Shown here: piece by piece, positions 16,012-23,490 of the stretch
Numbering within the stretch: the first letter of the stretch is position 1
Layout: the number at the start of each line of letters is the position of its first letter
From: CALIKS01 sp964440295
Lineage (GTDB): Archaea; Thermoproteota; Nitrososphaeria_A; Caldarchaeales; Calditenuaceae
DNA length: 31,113 nt
Direction of reading: 5' to 3'
Assembly: GCA_964440295.1 (NCBI GenBank)
Contig: CAYTRT010000016.1
Coordinates: forward strand, 1-31,113
The notes under the pieces: model-generated
What the model was told of the DNA's origin: nothing
What the model saw: only the letters and a program-made list of their open reading frames with translations
Databases searched by the model: none
Position numbers and translations under genes: made by a program

Positions 16012-17286
16012 CTAGGTAGTAATGGTCTGATTCTCGAGCCTAGTATTCCTCGGAATAACTAAATGTGGATAAATCTTCGTGGCGATAATTAGGCATCCCT
16101 CCCCGATCGTGACGTCATCACCAATCACGCTTACTCCATCTATCCTCGTCGGCCTATCCCTAGAGGATGATACCTTTACGTGCCTCGAGACGATGCTGTC
16201 GCTTATCTGGGCAGACTCCCCTATGATCGTCCTATCCAGTATCGCCGACCTCTCAATGACTGCTCCATCAAGAATTATAGAAAAGTTATCAATGCATGAA
16301 TCCCTAATCACTACGTTGTCGCCTATTTGGCAGTGCTCACCAATGAGGGCGGCTCCCTCGACTCTTATCGCTCCCTCCCTGATCTTTTTCATGAGTCTCT
16401 CTCTGCCCATATTCTCTCTTCGGTCGTGAGCCTGTATCCATATTTTGCCGGGCGCGTCTATTGGCTCGCCTAGATATTCACGTGCATTACTTCCATTGAT
16501 GAGCTTAATCATGGAGTCGAGATAGGTCTCCGGTGTGCCGACGTCGTACCAGTCGCCACGTAAGTGATAGCCATAGACCGCGTAGCCACTCTCGACTAGC
16601 ATGGGTATAAGATCCATCCCAAAGTCAAGCCTCCGCCTCTCACTCATCAACTTCCACACCTTCTCTCCAGAGAGAACCTCCCGTATCTCAGGCGAGAGAA
16701 TGTATATTCCAGTATTAGCGAGCCTTGACTGGGTCTCATGACTCTTAGGCTTCTCAATAAACCTAAAAATCTTCGAGTCTTCATCCATCTCGGCAATCCC
16801 GTAGCGCTCAACATCCACAACGCTCGTCAGGGCAATAGTCATCAATGCATTCTTCTCGATGTGAAATGAGAGCAGGTCTCGCAGATCAACATCGAATATG
16901 TTATCGCCCTGCACAACCAGTAAGTAATCATCAATATCGTAGTACTCCATGTTCAGCCTAACCGAGTCGGCGCTCCCCAGATCATCGACGTTTGGCTGAT
17001 AAAAAATACGCACCCTATGGCGCAAGTTATACTTAGCCGTGAAGCCGGCTCCGTCCTGGAAATAATCATAGAGGCTCTTATAGTTGATGTATCCCTTAAC
17101 ACCAAATATGAATTCACGGACACCCTGAGATGCAAGCCTAGCCATGGCATGCTCAACAAGCGGCCTGTTCAGGAACCTCACAAGAGCCTTGGAGACCTCG
17201 GCCGTGAGGGGCTTCAGACGCTTAGCCTCACCACCAACAGGAATAATAACCCTCAGGTCGGAGACATCTACCCCCACAGCATCCAC
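16012..17286 (-). CDS. Sugar-1-phosphate nucleotidyltransferase with left-handed beta-helix
   Basis: A 424-residue NDP-sugar pyrophosphorylase. The N-terminal Rossmann-like domain (about 10-245) has VGGEAKRLKPLTAEVSKALV (nucleotide-binding loop), VQGDNIFDVD (metal Asp), FIEKPKS and GDWYDVGTPETYL. The C-terminal part (about 305-424) is a hexapeptide left-handed helix (IGEHCQIGDNVVIRDSCI and similar). It activates a sugar phosphate, mannose or glucose being the usual choices, for glycan synthesis in the cytoplasm. Start is GTG 17286. It is divergent from the NAC gene across a 154-nt AT-rich spacer. Confidence 0.85.
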   Translation of the reverse strand: MDAVGVDVSDLRVIIPVGGEAKRLKPLTAEVSKALVRFLNRPLVEHAMARLASQGVREFIFGVKGYINYKSLYDYFQDGAGFTAKYNLRHRVRIFYQPNVDDLGSADSVRLNMEYYDIDDYLLVVQGDNIFDVDLRDLLSFHIEKNALMTIALTSVVDVERYGIAEMDEDSKIFRFIEKPKSHETQSRLANTGIYILSPEIREVLSGEKVWKLMSERRRLDFGMDLIPMLVESGYAVYGYHLRGDWYDVGTPETYLDSMIKLINGSNAREYLGEPIDAPGKIWIQAHDRRENMGRERLMKKIREGAIRVEGAALIGEHCQIGDNVVIRDSCIDNFSIILDGAVIERSAILDRTIIGESAQISDSIVSRHVKVSSSRDRPTRIDGVSVIGDDVTIGEGCLIIATKIYPHLVIPRNTRLENQTITT

Positions 17287-17440
17287 CGCAACAACAAGAA
17301 TCCATCACAACTTTTAACCATTACCCAAACTACTTGCATGGCTTAACCCCACTCATCAAAATTGGATTCAGGCTACACCAAAATTAAATAACATAAAAAG
17401 AAAAAACAGATAAAGCGTACCAGAAACATGGAGTAGCTAG

Positions 17441-17836
17441 GTGTCTCAGAGATTGAAGATACCATCACGTCTAGGCCAGAGAGAATTAAGGAGAATGCAG
17501 GAAAGAATGATGAGCAGCCTAGGAGTCTCCATGAAAGAGCTGGGAACAGCAAAAGAAGTAATGATAACGCTCGAGGATAAAAAAATAAGAATAAACAACC
17601 CGAGCATAGTAGCACTAGACACTGCGGCTGGAAAGATATACCAAATCATAGGAGGCGAAGAGATAGAGGAACAACCAATAGAGACAAAGCAAGCAGCCTA
17701 TGAGCCATCACCAGAAGACATAGCACTAGTAGCAATGCAGGCAGGCGTTACAGAAGAACAGGCACGAACGGCGCTCATAGAAGCAGAGGGAGACCTAGCA
17801 AAAGCAATCCTCGCACTAAAGACAACGCAGAAATAA
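17441..17836 (+). CDS. Nascent polypeptide-associated complex protein (NAC)
   Basis: A 131-residue archaeal alpha-NAC homologue. A basic N-terminal helix (ELRRMQERMMSSLGVSMKEL) provides ribosome contact, the beta-barrel NAC domain spans about 40-75 (VMITLEDKKIRINNPSIVAL, YQIIGG), and a UBA domain closes the protein (EDIALVAMQAGVTEEQARTA). It binds emerging chains at the ribosome exit tunnel. Start is GTG 17441; aaattaaataac (about 17382-17393) may be the TATA element. Its stop lies one base from the stop of the convergent HTH-NrdD-like gene. Confidence 0.93.
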   Translation: MSQRLKIPSRLGQRELRRMQERMMSSLGVSMKELGTAKEVMITLEDKKIRINNPSIVALDTAAGKIYQIIGGEEIEEQPIETKQAAYEPSPEDIALVAMQAGVTEEQARTALIEAEGDLAKAILALKTTQK

Positions 17837-17837
17837 G

Positions 17838-19735
17838 CTAACCCCGCCTGAACCTCAAGACTAAGTTATCAAGCATCTCAAGCATCCCAAATAAATCCTC
17901 AAGCTTCCTATCAGGCCCAACAGAGCCAAGATCGACCGGAACAACCAGCCCACCGCCGAAAAACCCAGCAAGCTCACGAATAGTCTCGTAAAAGACAGGC
18001 GACGAAGGGCTCAGCAAAAAATCAGAATACGNNNNNNNNNNNNNNNNNNNNNNNNNNNNNNNNNNNNNNNNNNNNNNNNNNNNNNNNNNNNNNNNNNNNN
18101 NNNNNNNNNNNNNNNNNNNNNNNNNNNNNNNCGAATAGTCTCGTAAAAGACAGGCGACGAAGGGCTCAGCAAAAAATCAGAATACGCGCCACTCCCAACC
18201 AGTCTAGAGACAGTCTGAGATCCGAAAGAGGACATGTCACGCTGATAAAACTCCTCAGACAAAGCCCTAGGCCATATTGAGGCCGCATAGATCCTCACCC
18301 TCCTGCCCTGAGAACCAGAGAGAACATCTCTAAACACAGACAAGATATCCCTAAGAAGACTAAATGCCTCGCCGGTCGACCTCTCAGTAGCGACTACCCC
18401 AATCACTTCCCGAAGACCAATAGGTGCAACCAAGTAGTGACAAGGCACGCCGCCCAAGTCGCGATGCATACGATCGAAAAACCCATGTCTCTTATCAACA
18501 GCGCGAAGAACACCCCGTAGCGCCTCGCCAAGCTGAGACAGAACCGAAGCCACCTGCCCCCCACTTCTAAGATACATACCAGCAACGTCCAAGCCAAACA
18601 CACCGCCAATCACGCATCTCAACCCACCGCCAAGACCAAACACGCCGAACGAATTAAAGAGCACGCTACCGTCAGCAGAACGAGAAATAGCAAACGAACC
18701 ATCACCCAAGGAATACGAACACATCAAGTCTCCAGCCCGCCTAACCCGGCCTAATAGATCCAACCGTTCAGCAAATACACCGATCGACGAACAAACACTA
18801 TAACTCACACGCCATCCACGAACACTCCTCAACAAGTCAACAAACCTATCGACAGCCATCCACGAGACCGACCTACCAGCAACAACCACCTCGTCCCTAA
18901 CACTCCTAGAACTCACCAGTGCAGACAATAACTCCTCAACACTAACGCCATTAGACTCGGAGACAAGTCCAATACCAAGAAAACCACCAACCCAAGAATC
19001 AGGACGATAAATTCCAACCAACCCACTAGAACACTCCTCAAGAAACTCCCTCGGCAGCAACTTACGAAAAACAAAACGACCTAAAACCTCACCAGCGGCA
19101 TAATCCTCAACCATCAAAGAATCACCTGTAGCCAAAGCTCTCCTAAAAACCCTCGAGACATCGTGGAGACTAGGCCCAACCTCTACGTACCTACCAAGAT
19201 GGCCAACCAACCCACGACTCAGAAGCTCATACCCAACAAGACACCTAACCACAGACGTGTCAGCCATACTCAAGCCAAGCCTAACCAACTCATCCTCAAC
19301 CCTCGCGGCGATCCTACCCGCAACCCTAACAGGGACGCCAGCCTCCCTTACCAGGGAGTCAACAATCCTAAGCTTATCAAACGGCTCAACAATATAGCCC
19401 CTCCTCCTAACAAACACTCCACCACCCAGATCAACCCTCAAAGAAAGATTCCTAAGCATCTCAATGACAGAAGAACCAACACCACTAAGACGATAAAGCT
19501 TAGATTCCTTATCAACCTCAACAAGCCCCACCTCAAGCAGCCTCCTCAGATGATAAGAAAACCTACCAACATCACGCCGCCTACCCATTCCAACCGCCTT
19601 CATGAGATCAGAATAACCTAAACCACCTGACTCAAGCGCCAAGAGAATCCTAAGCCTCTCAGGAGCTGAGAGAGCACCCAATACACCGAGCAATCCCTCA
19701 GAAAACCTAGCACTACGCACGCCAATCCCGGACAT
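17838..19735 (-). CDS. HTH-ATP-cone-NrdD-like fusion, candidate nucleotide-sensing regulator
   Basis: After collapsing the assembly artefact at 17977-18186 the gene encodes 580 residues. An ArsR-like winged helix fills about 10-95 (LSAPERLRILLALE, FSYHLRRLLEVGLVEVD). An ATP-cone follows at about 107-190 (VFVRRRGYIVEPFDKLRIVD). Residues about 195-550 resemble class III ribonucleotide reductase NrdD: LLPREFLEECSSG, GVFGLDVAGMYLRSGG, LVAPIGLREVIGVVA, a segment like the PAES...D motif near 489-500, and the final FFGGGLVVPVD. It stops there, so the zinc and glycyl-radical domain is absent; the finger-loop Cys also seems missing. The sense strand is unusually G+T rich. ATG 19735 is preferred over an upstream ATG (19819) that adds only a hydrophobic stretch. 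It is divergent from argF. A dATP/ATP-responsive transcription factor is inferred. Confidence 0.75.
17977..18031. repeat. 55-nt exact copy 1 flanking the assembly gap
   Basis: From cgaatagtctcg to atcagaatacg, identical to 18132-18186 and directly abutting the N run. It is best read as the shared end of two contigs, not a biological repeat. Confidence 0.9.
18032..18131. other. Assembly gap (100 N)
   Basis: Exactly 100 unknown bases, a conventional scaffold gap size. It sits between two identical 55-nt sequences, so the real distance is probably minus 55 (overlap). No base here should be interpreted. Confidence 0.98.
18132..18186. repeat. 55-nt exact copy 2 flanking the assembly gap
   Basis: Identical to 17977-18031. 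Removing one copy together with the 100 Ns (155 nt) makes the gene at 17838-19735 exactly 1743 nt, 581 codons with stop. Removing the Ns alone does not keep the frame. Confidence 0.9.
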
Positions 19736-19762
19736 TCCAAATACCAAAAACCAATACCACAA

Positions 19763-19774
19763 CTTAATGTTAAG
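19763..19774. promoter_or_regulatory. Inverted repeat in the argF/regulator divergent spacer
   Basis: cttaatgttaag, two 5-bp arms around TG, lies in the 107-nt spacer between the HTH-NrdD-like gene and argF. It is about 30-40 nt before ATG 19735, where a TATA box or operator for that gene would sit. It is short enough to be chance. Confidence 0.3.
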
Positions 19775-19842
19775 GATTTTCACTCGCCCCCACAGAAAAC
19801 TAAGAATAAATCCTACCAATTCATAACAGATAAACGAAAGAG

Positions 19843-20760
19843 ATGACGAAACACTTCATAGAATTTACTGGCTATAGCAAAGAGGAAGTGATTGAAATAA
19901 TCGACCTCGCAAGAAGATTCAAGAAAGAAGGCTATTCCACAGACTCACTGAAAGGAAAGATAATTGCCCTAATCTTTGAGAAACCATCAACACGCACAAA
20001 GGTCTCCTTCATCTCAGCAATCTACAAACTGGGTGGAGAAGCAGTCCCCCTATCATCTACAGAACTACAACTAGCGAGGGGCGAGCCAATAAAAGACACG
20101 GCTAGAGTACTCTCGAGATACGTCGACGCGATCGTTGCAAGGGTTATCAGCCACGCAACAATCGTGGAGCTCGCGAATCACAGCTCAGTTCCAGTAATCA
20201 ACGCGCTGTCAGACAAGCATCATCCATGCCAAGCGCTCGCAGACTTAATGACGATTTTCGAGTATAGTGGCAGTAAGAAACGCGTAAAGGTAGCATACAT
20301 CGGAGACGGCAACAACGTCTGCACGTCACTAGTGCAGATATGCGCCTTAGTGGGAGTAGACCTATCAGTCGCTTCTCCCAAGGGATACGAAGTCGATGAG
20401 GAAATTAAGAGACAGGCTCAAGACTGGGCAAAGATATCGGGTGCCAAAGTTGTATTCACCAATGATCCGGAGGAAGCAGCTAGGGATGCCGACTTTCTCT
20501 ACACCGACGTCTTTGTCTCGATGGGGCATGAGCAGGAAAGAGAAGCGAGAATGAAGGTATTCATTCCTAAGTATCAAGTATCTGAGAAGTTGATGCGGCT
20601 TGCGAAAAGAGATGCGAAGTTTATGCACTGTATGCCGATGAAGAGGGGAGAGGAGGTTGAAGAGACTGTGGCGGATGGTCCGTCCTCAATAATTATTGAT
20701 CAGGCGGAGAACAGAATGCATACGGAAGCAGCACTCCTCTATAAACTGCTAGGTAGTTGA
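19843..20760 (+). CDS. argF: Ornithine carbamoyltransferase
   Basis: A 305-residue OTCase that makes citrulline from ornithine and carbamoyl phosphate in arginine biosynthesis. The carbamoyl-phosphate loop is FEKPSTRTKVSF, with HHPCQALADLMT and the ornithine-site HCMPMKRG near the C-terminus. Length is normal and it starts with ATG. A TATA-like gaataaatcc (about 19802-19811) lies 32-41 nt upstream. It is divergent from the HTH-ATP-cone gene, an obvious candidate regulator by position. Its 3' end overlaps the convergent L10e gene by 12 nt. Other arginine genes are absent from the window. Confidence 0.93.
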   Translation: MTKHFIEFTGYSKEEVIEIIDLARRFKKEGYSTDSLKGKIIALIFEKPSTRTKVSFISAIYKLGGEAVPLSSTELQLARGEPIKDTARVLSRYVDAIVARVISHATIVELANHSSVPVINALSDKHHPCQALADLMTIFEYSGSKKRVKVAYIGDGNNVCTSLVQICALVGVDLSVASPKGYEVDEEIKRQAQDWAKISGAKVVFTNDPEEAARDADFLYTDVFVSMGHEQEREARMKVFIPKYQVSEKLMRLAKRDAKFMHCMPMKRGEEVEETVADGPSSIIIDQAENRMHTEAALLYKLLGS

Positions 20761-21285
20761 GATGTCTGCCATTTCTTCACCGCTGACGATCTCTTTTTTC
20801 AGTGGCGTAACTTCGACTCTATAATTCTTAGGGAGCTTCTTAGCTGCTATCTTTAAGGCTTCGCGCGCCGCCGTAATTCCGTTCTTGAAAACTCTGACGG
20901 TTATTACTTTTGTCCCCGCCTCGACCTGCGCGGCTCGTCCTATTGGTCTTCCGAAGGCTCTGCTCATTCCTTCTTGAAGCCTGTCCGCATGTGCGCCGAA
21001 TATCATCTTGTTCTCTCTGAGGACGTGGTGGGGGTGGACCTTGACGGCTAGGTAAAAGTTCTCGCCCAATTTTTCTGTGAGTGTCTTGCCAGCAGATACT
21101 CTAGCTGACTCGAGAGCCACGTCGCGTATCTGACAATCAGTCTCAGCTATTAACGAAAGTTCGTATTCGTAATCCTCCCTCCATGTGCCATAGTCGTATT
21201 TCGCTAGTCTCGGCTGAGGAGCTCCGTGAATAAATTCGCTCCTCGTATACGGCCTCTCAATTTTTCTATAGTTTTTCGCGTGCAT
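20749..21285 (-). CDS. rpl10e: Ribosomal protein L10e (uL16)
   Basis: A 178-residue large-subunit protein of the uL16/L10e family, located near the peptidyl transferase centre. Visible are KIERPYTRSEFIHGAPQPRL near the start, VKVHPHHVLRENKM and the conserved GMSRAFGRPIGRAAQV. Length matches archaeal L10e. A TATA-like acttatattg (about 21308-21317) in the 46-nt gap after ksgA suggests a promoter of its own at the end of the translation block. It overlaps the convergent argF by 12 nt. Confidence 0.93.
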   Translation of the reverse strand: MHAKNYRKIERPYTRSEFIHGAPQPRLAKYDYGTWREDYEYELSLIAETDCQIRDVALESARVSAGKTLTEKLGENFYLAVKVHPHHVLRENKMIFGAHADRLQEGMSRAFGRPIGRAAQVEAGTKVITVRVFKNGITAAREALKIAAKKLPKNYRVEVTPLKKEIVSGEEMADISTT

Positions 21286-21331
21286 TCTTATTTAGCAATT
21301 CTATATGCTCAATATAAGTATTGTCTGACCA

Positions 21332-22054
21332 TCAGGCAGAGAGTCTGGAGAGCAAGTCGTAATAATCCTTGGCGTCGATCTCGTATATTCTCTTACCGAC
21401 TAATTGAGGCGGCGTCTCTATGCCTAATCTTTTTAGCTCCCTAGATATTAGGTGTCTCTTTTTTGTGAAGAGATGCTTAAGCAGCCACGTATTGTTGATT
21501 AAATTTCTCTGAGTTGTTGGGATCCTCCGTAGGATCACTACTCTGGATGATACTCTTGGGGGAGGATTGAATGCTTGTCTAGGTACGGTTCCGTGAATTT
21601 CGATATCATAAAACAGCTGTGAAAGTACAGACACGTAGACGTAGTTGTCTTGTTTTGGCTTTGAAGAGAGTTTCTCCGCAAATTCTCGTTGTAGAGTCAT
21701 TACGATTAACTCTGGCATAGGGCCGGTTATCAACCACTGTAGTAGACGAGATGACAAATAGTAAGGAGGATTTCCTATAACTTTGTTGAAGCCGGTTGGC
21801 TTGATTTTTAATAAATCCCCAACCAGTAGCTTTACATTACTACACATCTTGACTCTCTCTGCCGCTTTTCTGGCCAATTCTTCGTCAATCTCGACGGCTA
21901 TAACTGTGCAGCCGCGCTTTGCTATTTTCTCCGTCAATAATCCATCGCCACATCCGGGCTCTAATACTACATCGGTAGGCTTGACGTCTGCTAGGTCCAC
22001 TAGTTTTTCTAGGATTTCTTCATTTCTTAGGAAGTGTTTTCCTAGCCTCGTCAT
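21332..22054 (-). CDS. ksgA: 16S rRNA dimethyladenosine transferase RsmA/KsgA
   Basis: A 240-residue SAM-dependent methyltransferase that dimethylates the two adenines of the small-subunit rRNA terminal hairpin. It shows LGKHFLRNEEI, the SAM loop VLEPGCGDGLLTEKI, AVEIDEEL, catalytic GNPPYYLSSRLL, and FNPPPRVSSRVV. It is somewhat shorter than many homologues because of a compact C-terminal domain. It begins 6 nt after DUF655, in the arrangement common to archaea. Confidence 0.93.
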   Translation of the reverse strand: MTRLGKHFLRNEEILEKLVDLADVKPTDVVLEPGCGDGLLTEKIAKRGCTVIAVEIDEELARKAAERVKMCSNVKLLVGDLLKIKPTGFNKVIGNPPYYLSSRLLQWLITGPMPELIVMTLQREFAEKLSSKPKQDNYVYVSVLSQLFYDIEIHGTVPRQAFNPPPRVSSRVVILRRIPTTQRNLINNTWLLKHLFTKKRHLISRELKRLGIETPPQLVGKRIYEIDAKDYYDLLSRLSA

Positions 22055-22060
22055 GCAGGT

Positions 22061-22651
22061 CTAATAGATTGGTCCTTGCGAGGGTATTCGGACAAAGAGC
22101 CAATGTCTATTATTTGGGTCGGTTAGCTCTATGAGTATTCTCTTCGCTATTGCTTTATCTATGTCAGCAATCCCGACTCTATTTTTAATATCTTCGTAGC
22201 TTGTGAAGGGTTGTTTTTCTCGCTCCTCGAGTATTTTTTGCATTAATTTTTTCCCAATGCCGGGAATCGTCTCTAGAGCGTGGAGGCGCGGTGTGAGCGA
22301 GCTGCAGGTATTAATGAACTCAACAAATTTTGCCTCTCTTTCATGAACGATAGCATCTATTATTTTTTCAAGTTCGTATTTTGCATTTTCTGTTAGGTCA
22401 TTATAGGTTATTCTTCTGACTATTCTTATTAGGTCTCTAGGCACATCTCTACCAATGTATGTCTTCATGCCTGGTCTTAGTCCGAGAGATTGATTTACTA
22501 GTGCTTCAAGTAGAGTAAAGTATTCTGCTCCCAGCATCTGGGCTGTCTGCATATTTCTCTCAACATGGGACGGTCTACCTCCTGGCCTTTGCGGAATTAT
22601 GTCTAGAACGTATGCCTCGTCTTCGTATAGTTTCTGCTTAGTACGCTCCAT
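22061..22651 (-). CDS. DUF655 family RNA-associated protein
   Basis: A DUF655 protein of about 196 residues, conserved in archaea next to rpoF and ksgA. The N-terminus has the expected YEDEAYVLDIIPQR; the C-terminal part carries a helix-hairpin-helix (LETIPGIGKKLMQKIL) and a second HhH-like stretch ending in DKAIAKRILIEL. RNA binding in rRNA or tRNA processing is suggested by fold and context but not proven. ATG 22651 is preferred; GTG 22663 is in frame four codons upstream. Confidence 0.87.
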   Translation of the reverse strand: MERTKQKLYEDEAYVLDIIPQRPGGRPSHVERNMQTAQMLGAEYFTLLEALVNQSLGLRPGMKTYIGRDVPRDLIRIVRRITYNDLTENAKYELEKIIDAIVHEREAKFVEFINTCSSLTPRLHALETIPGIGKKLMQKILEEREKQPFTSYEDIKNRVGIADIDKAIAKRILIELTDPNNRHWLFVRIPSQGPIY

Positions 22652-22676
22652 ATTCAATAACACTTATCTTTAATAC

Positions 22677-23045
22677 TTAGGTTTCTTCTATCTTTGCCTC
22701 CGTTGCTAGATATTGCTTGATTAGTTGGAGAATCTCGTTTAATTTTTCGTCAGAAAATAGAATTGTGGATACTAATCTTTTATATCCTGAAAGAATGGTT
22801 CTCAGCTCTTCGATAGTTGTTGGGCAGATGTTTACTATCTGGCATGCCTCATCGCGTTGCAGTCCATGATTCTCAACCAACTCGCTGATCAGTTTTTTAG
22901 CTGCGTCTGGTGATAGTTTAGAAAAACTAGTAGCATAGTTATAGACCCTCGTCTGGAGGGGTGTCAGTTCTTGCTGCTTTCTAGACAATAGTTCCTTGAC
23001 TTCAGGTATGCTTATCGGTGTTGATGAGAGAATCTTCTTCACCAT
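22677..23045 (-). CDS. rpoF: RNA polymerase subunit Rpo4 (RpoF/Rpb4)
   Basis: A 122-residue archaeal Rpo4 subunit, which with Rpo7 forms the polymerase stalk. Recognised from ISIPEVKELLSRKQ, LTPLQTRVYNYATSF, and the HRDC-like C-terminal part with DEACQIVNICPTTIEELRTI. It sits between L21e (6 nt upstream) and DUF655, the standard archaeal order. Rpo7 is not in the window. Confidence 0.92.
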   Translation of the reverse strand: MVKKILSSTPISIPEVKELLSRKQQELTPLQTRVYNYATSFSKLSPDAAKKLISELVENHGLQRDEACQIVNICPTTIEELRTILSGYKRLVSTILFSDEKLNEILQLIKQYLATEAKIEET

Positions 23046-23051
23046 TATTCC

Positions 23052-23348
23052 TCACCCTTGGACAAAGGGTCTGAGATGTTCCGGCAGAAGAGATAAAAGT
23101 TTTCTCTTTGAACCGACTGTTACAGCTACGATGTAGCCCCTGCCTCGCTTTTCCACTATCTCGCCTATTCTTCCATGATAGCGTCTGTGGGGCGACCCTT
23201 TATGAGTGGATGGGTCAATAATGATGGATACTTTGCTTCCAATGGGTAGCTCGCTTAGATATACCTCTGGCTTGGGTCCAGCTCTTTCGCCCATCTCCTT
23301 ACTGAGCAGGGCTCTACACCTAGCCCTAAATCCACTATGTCTTGTCAG
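23052..23348 (-). CDS. rpl21e: Ribosomal protein L21e, apparent CTG start
   Basis: L21e, a large-subunit protein, here 98 residues from the proposed start. The core is unmistakable: KVSIIIDPSTHKGSPHRRYHG, GEIVEKRGRGYIVAV, LLPEHLRPF. The first canonical in-frame start (ATG 23294) would delete the conserved rRNA-binding N-terminus, yet that part is encoded upstream in frame (RHSGFRARCRALLSKEMGER). The frame opens after TGA 23355-23357 and has no ATG/GTG/TTG. CTG 23348 lies 6 nt after GGTGA (23355-23359), a good archaeal ribosome-binding site, and gives the usual length. The alternative is GTG 23358 with one extra base in AAAGGG. ATG 23294 has AAGGAG directly against it, with no spacing. Confidence 0.85.
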   Translation of the reverse strand: MTRHSGFRARCRALLSKEMGERAGPKPEVYLSELPIGSKVSIIIDPSTHKGSPHRRYHGRIGEIVEKRGRGYIVAVTVGSKRKLLSLLPEHLRPFVQG

Positions 23349-23354
23349 TCCCTT

Positions 23355-23359
23355 TCACC
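23355..23359 (-). promoter_or_regulatory. GGTGA ribosome-binding site before L21e CTG
   Basis: GGTGA complements the archaeal 16S 3' tail and ends 6 nt before CTG 23348. It supports CTG as the start of L21e, given that no canonical codon is available. Confidence 0.5.
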
Positions 23360-23390
23360 TTGATTTGCTATGGATAAAGTTATTTTACTC

Positions 23391-23400
23391 ACATATATGT
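23391..23400. promoter_or_regulatory. TATA-like element of the L21e-RpoF-DUF655-KsgA unit
   Basis: acatatatgt, palindromic, centred about 47 nt before CTG 23348. A transcript starting near 23369 would have a leader of about 20 nt that contains the GGTGA site. The rest of the 142-nt gap to the Pus10 stop shows nothing else convincing. Confidence 0.4.
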
Positions 23401-23490
23401 TTTGATGGTTCCCAGGCTAGTTAATGAAAAAGATTGCGAGGCAGTTTTTATCCTTAATTTTCCACTCTCCCCAGATGCATTATGTACAAT

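Noticed and set aside
17977..18186. Direct repeats as a biological element such as an att site
   Set aside because: Copies abut a 100-N gap exactly, are 55 nt long and disrupt a frame that is restored when collapsed; an assembly artefact explains all of it.
19163..19621. 152-codon plus-strand open frame
   Set aside because: Antisense to the HTH-ATP-cone region. It is long only because the A+C-rich strand has few stops; composition is Pro/Asn/Thr-rich with no domain.
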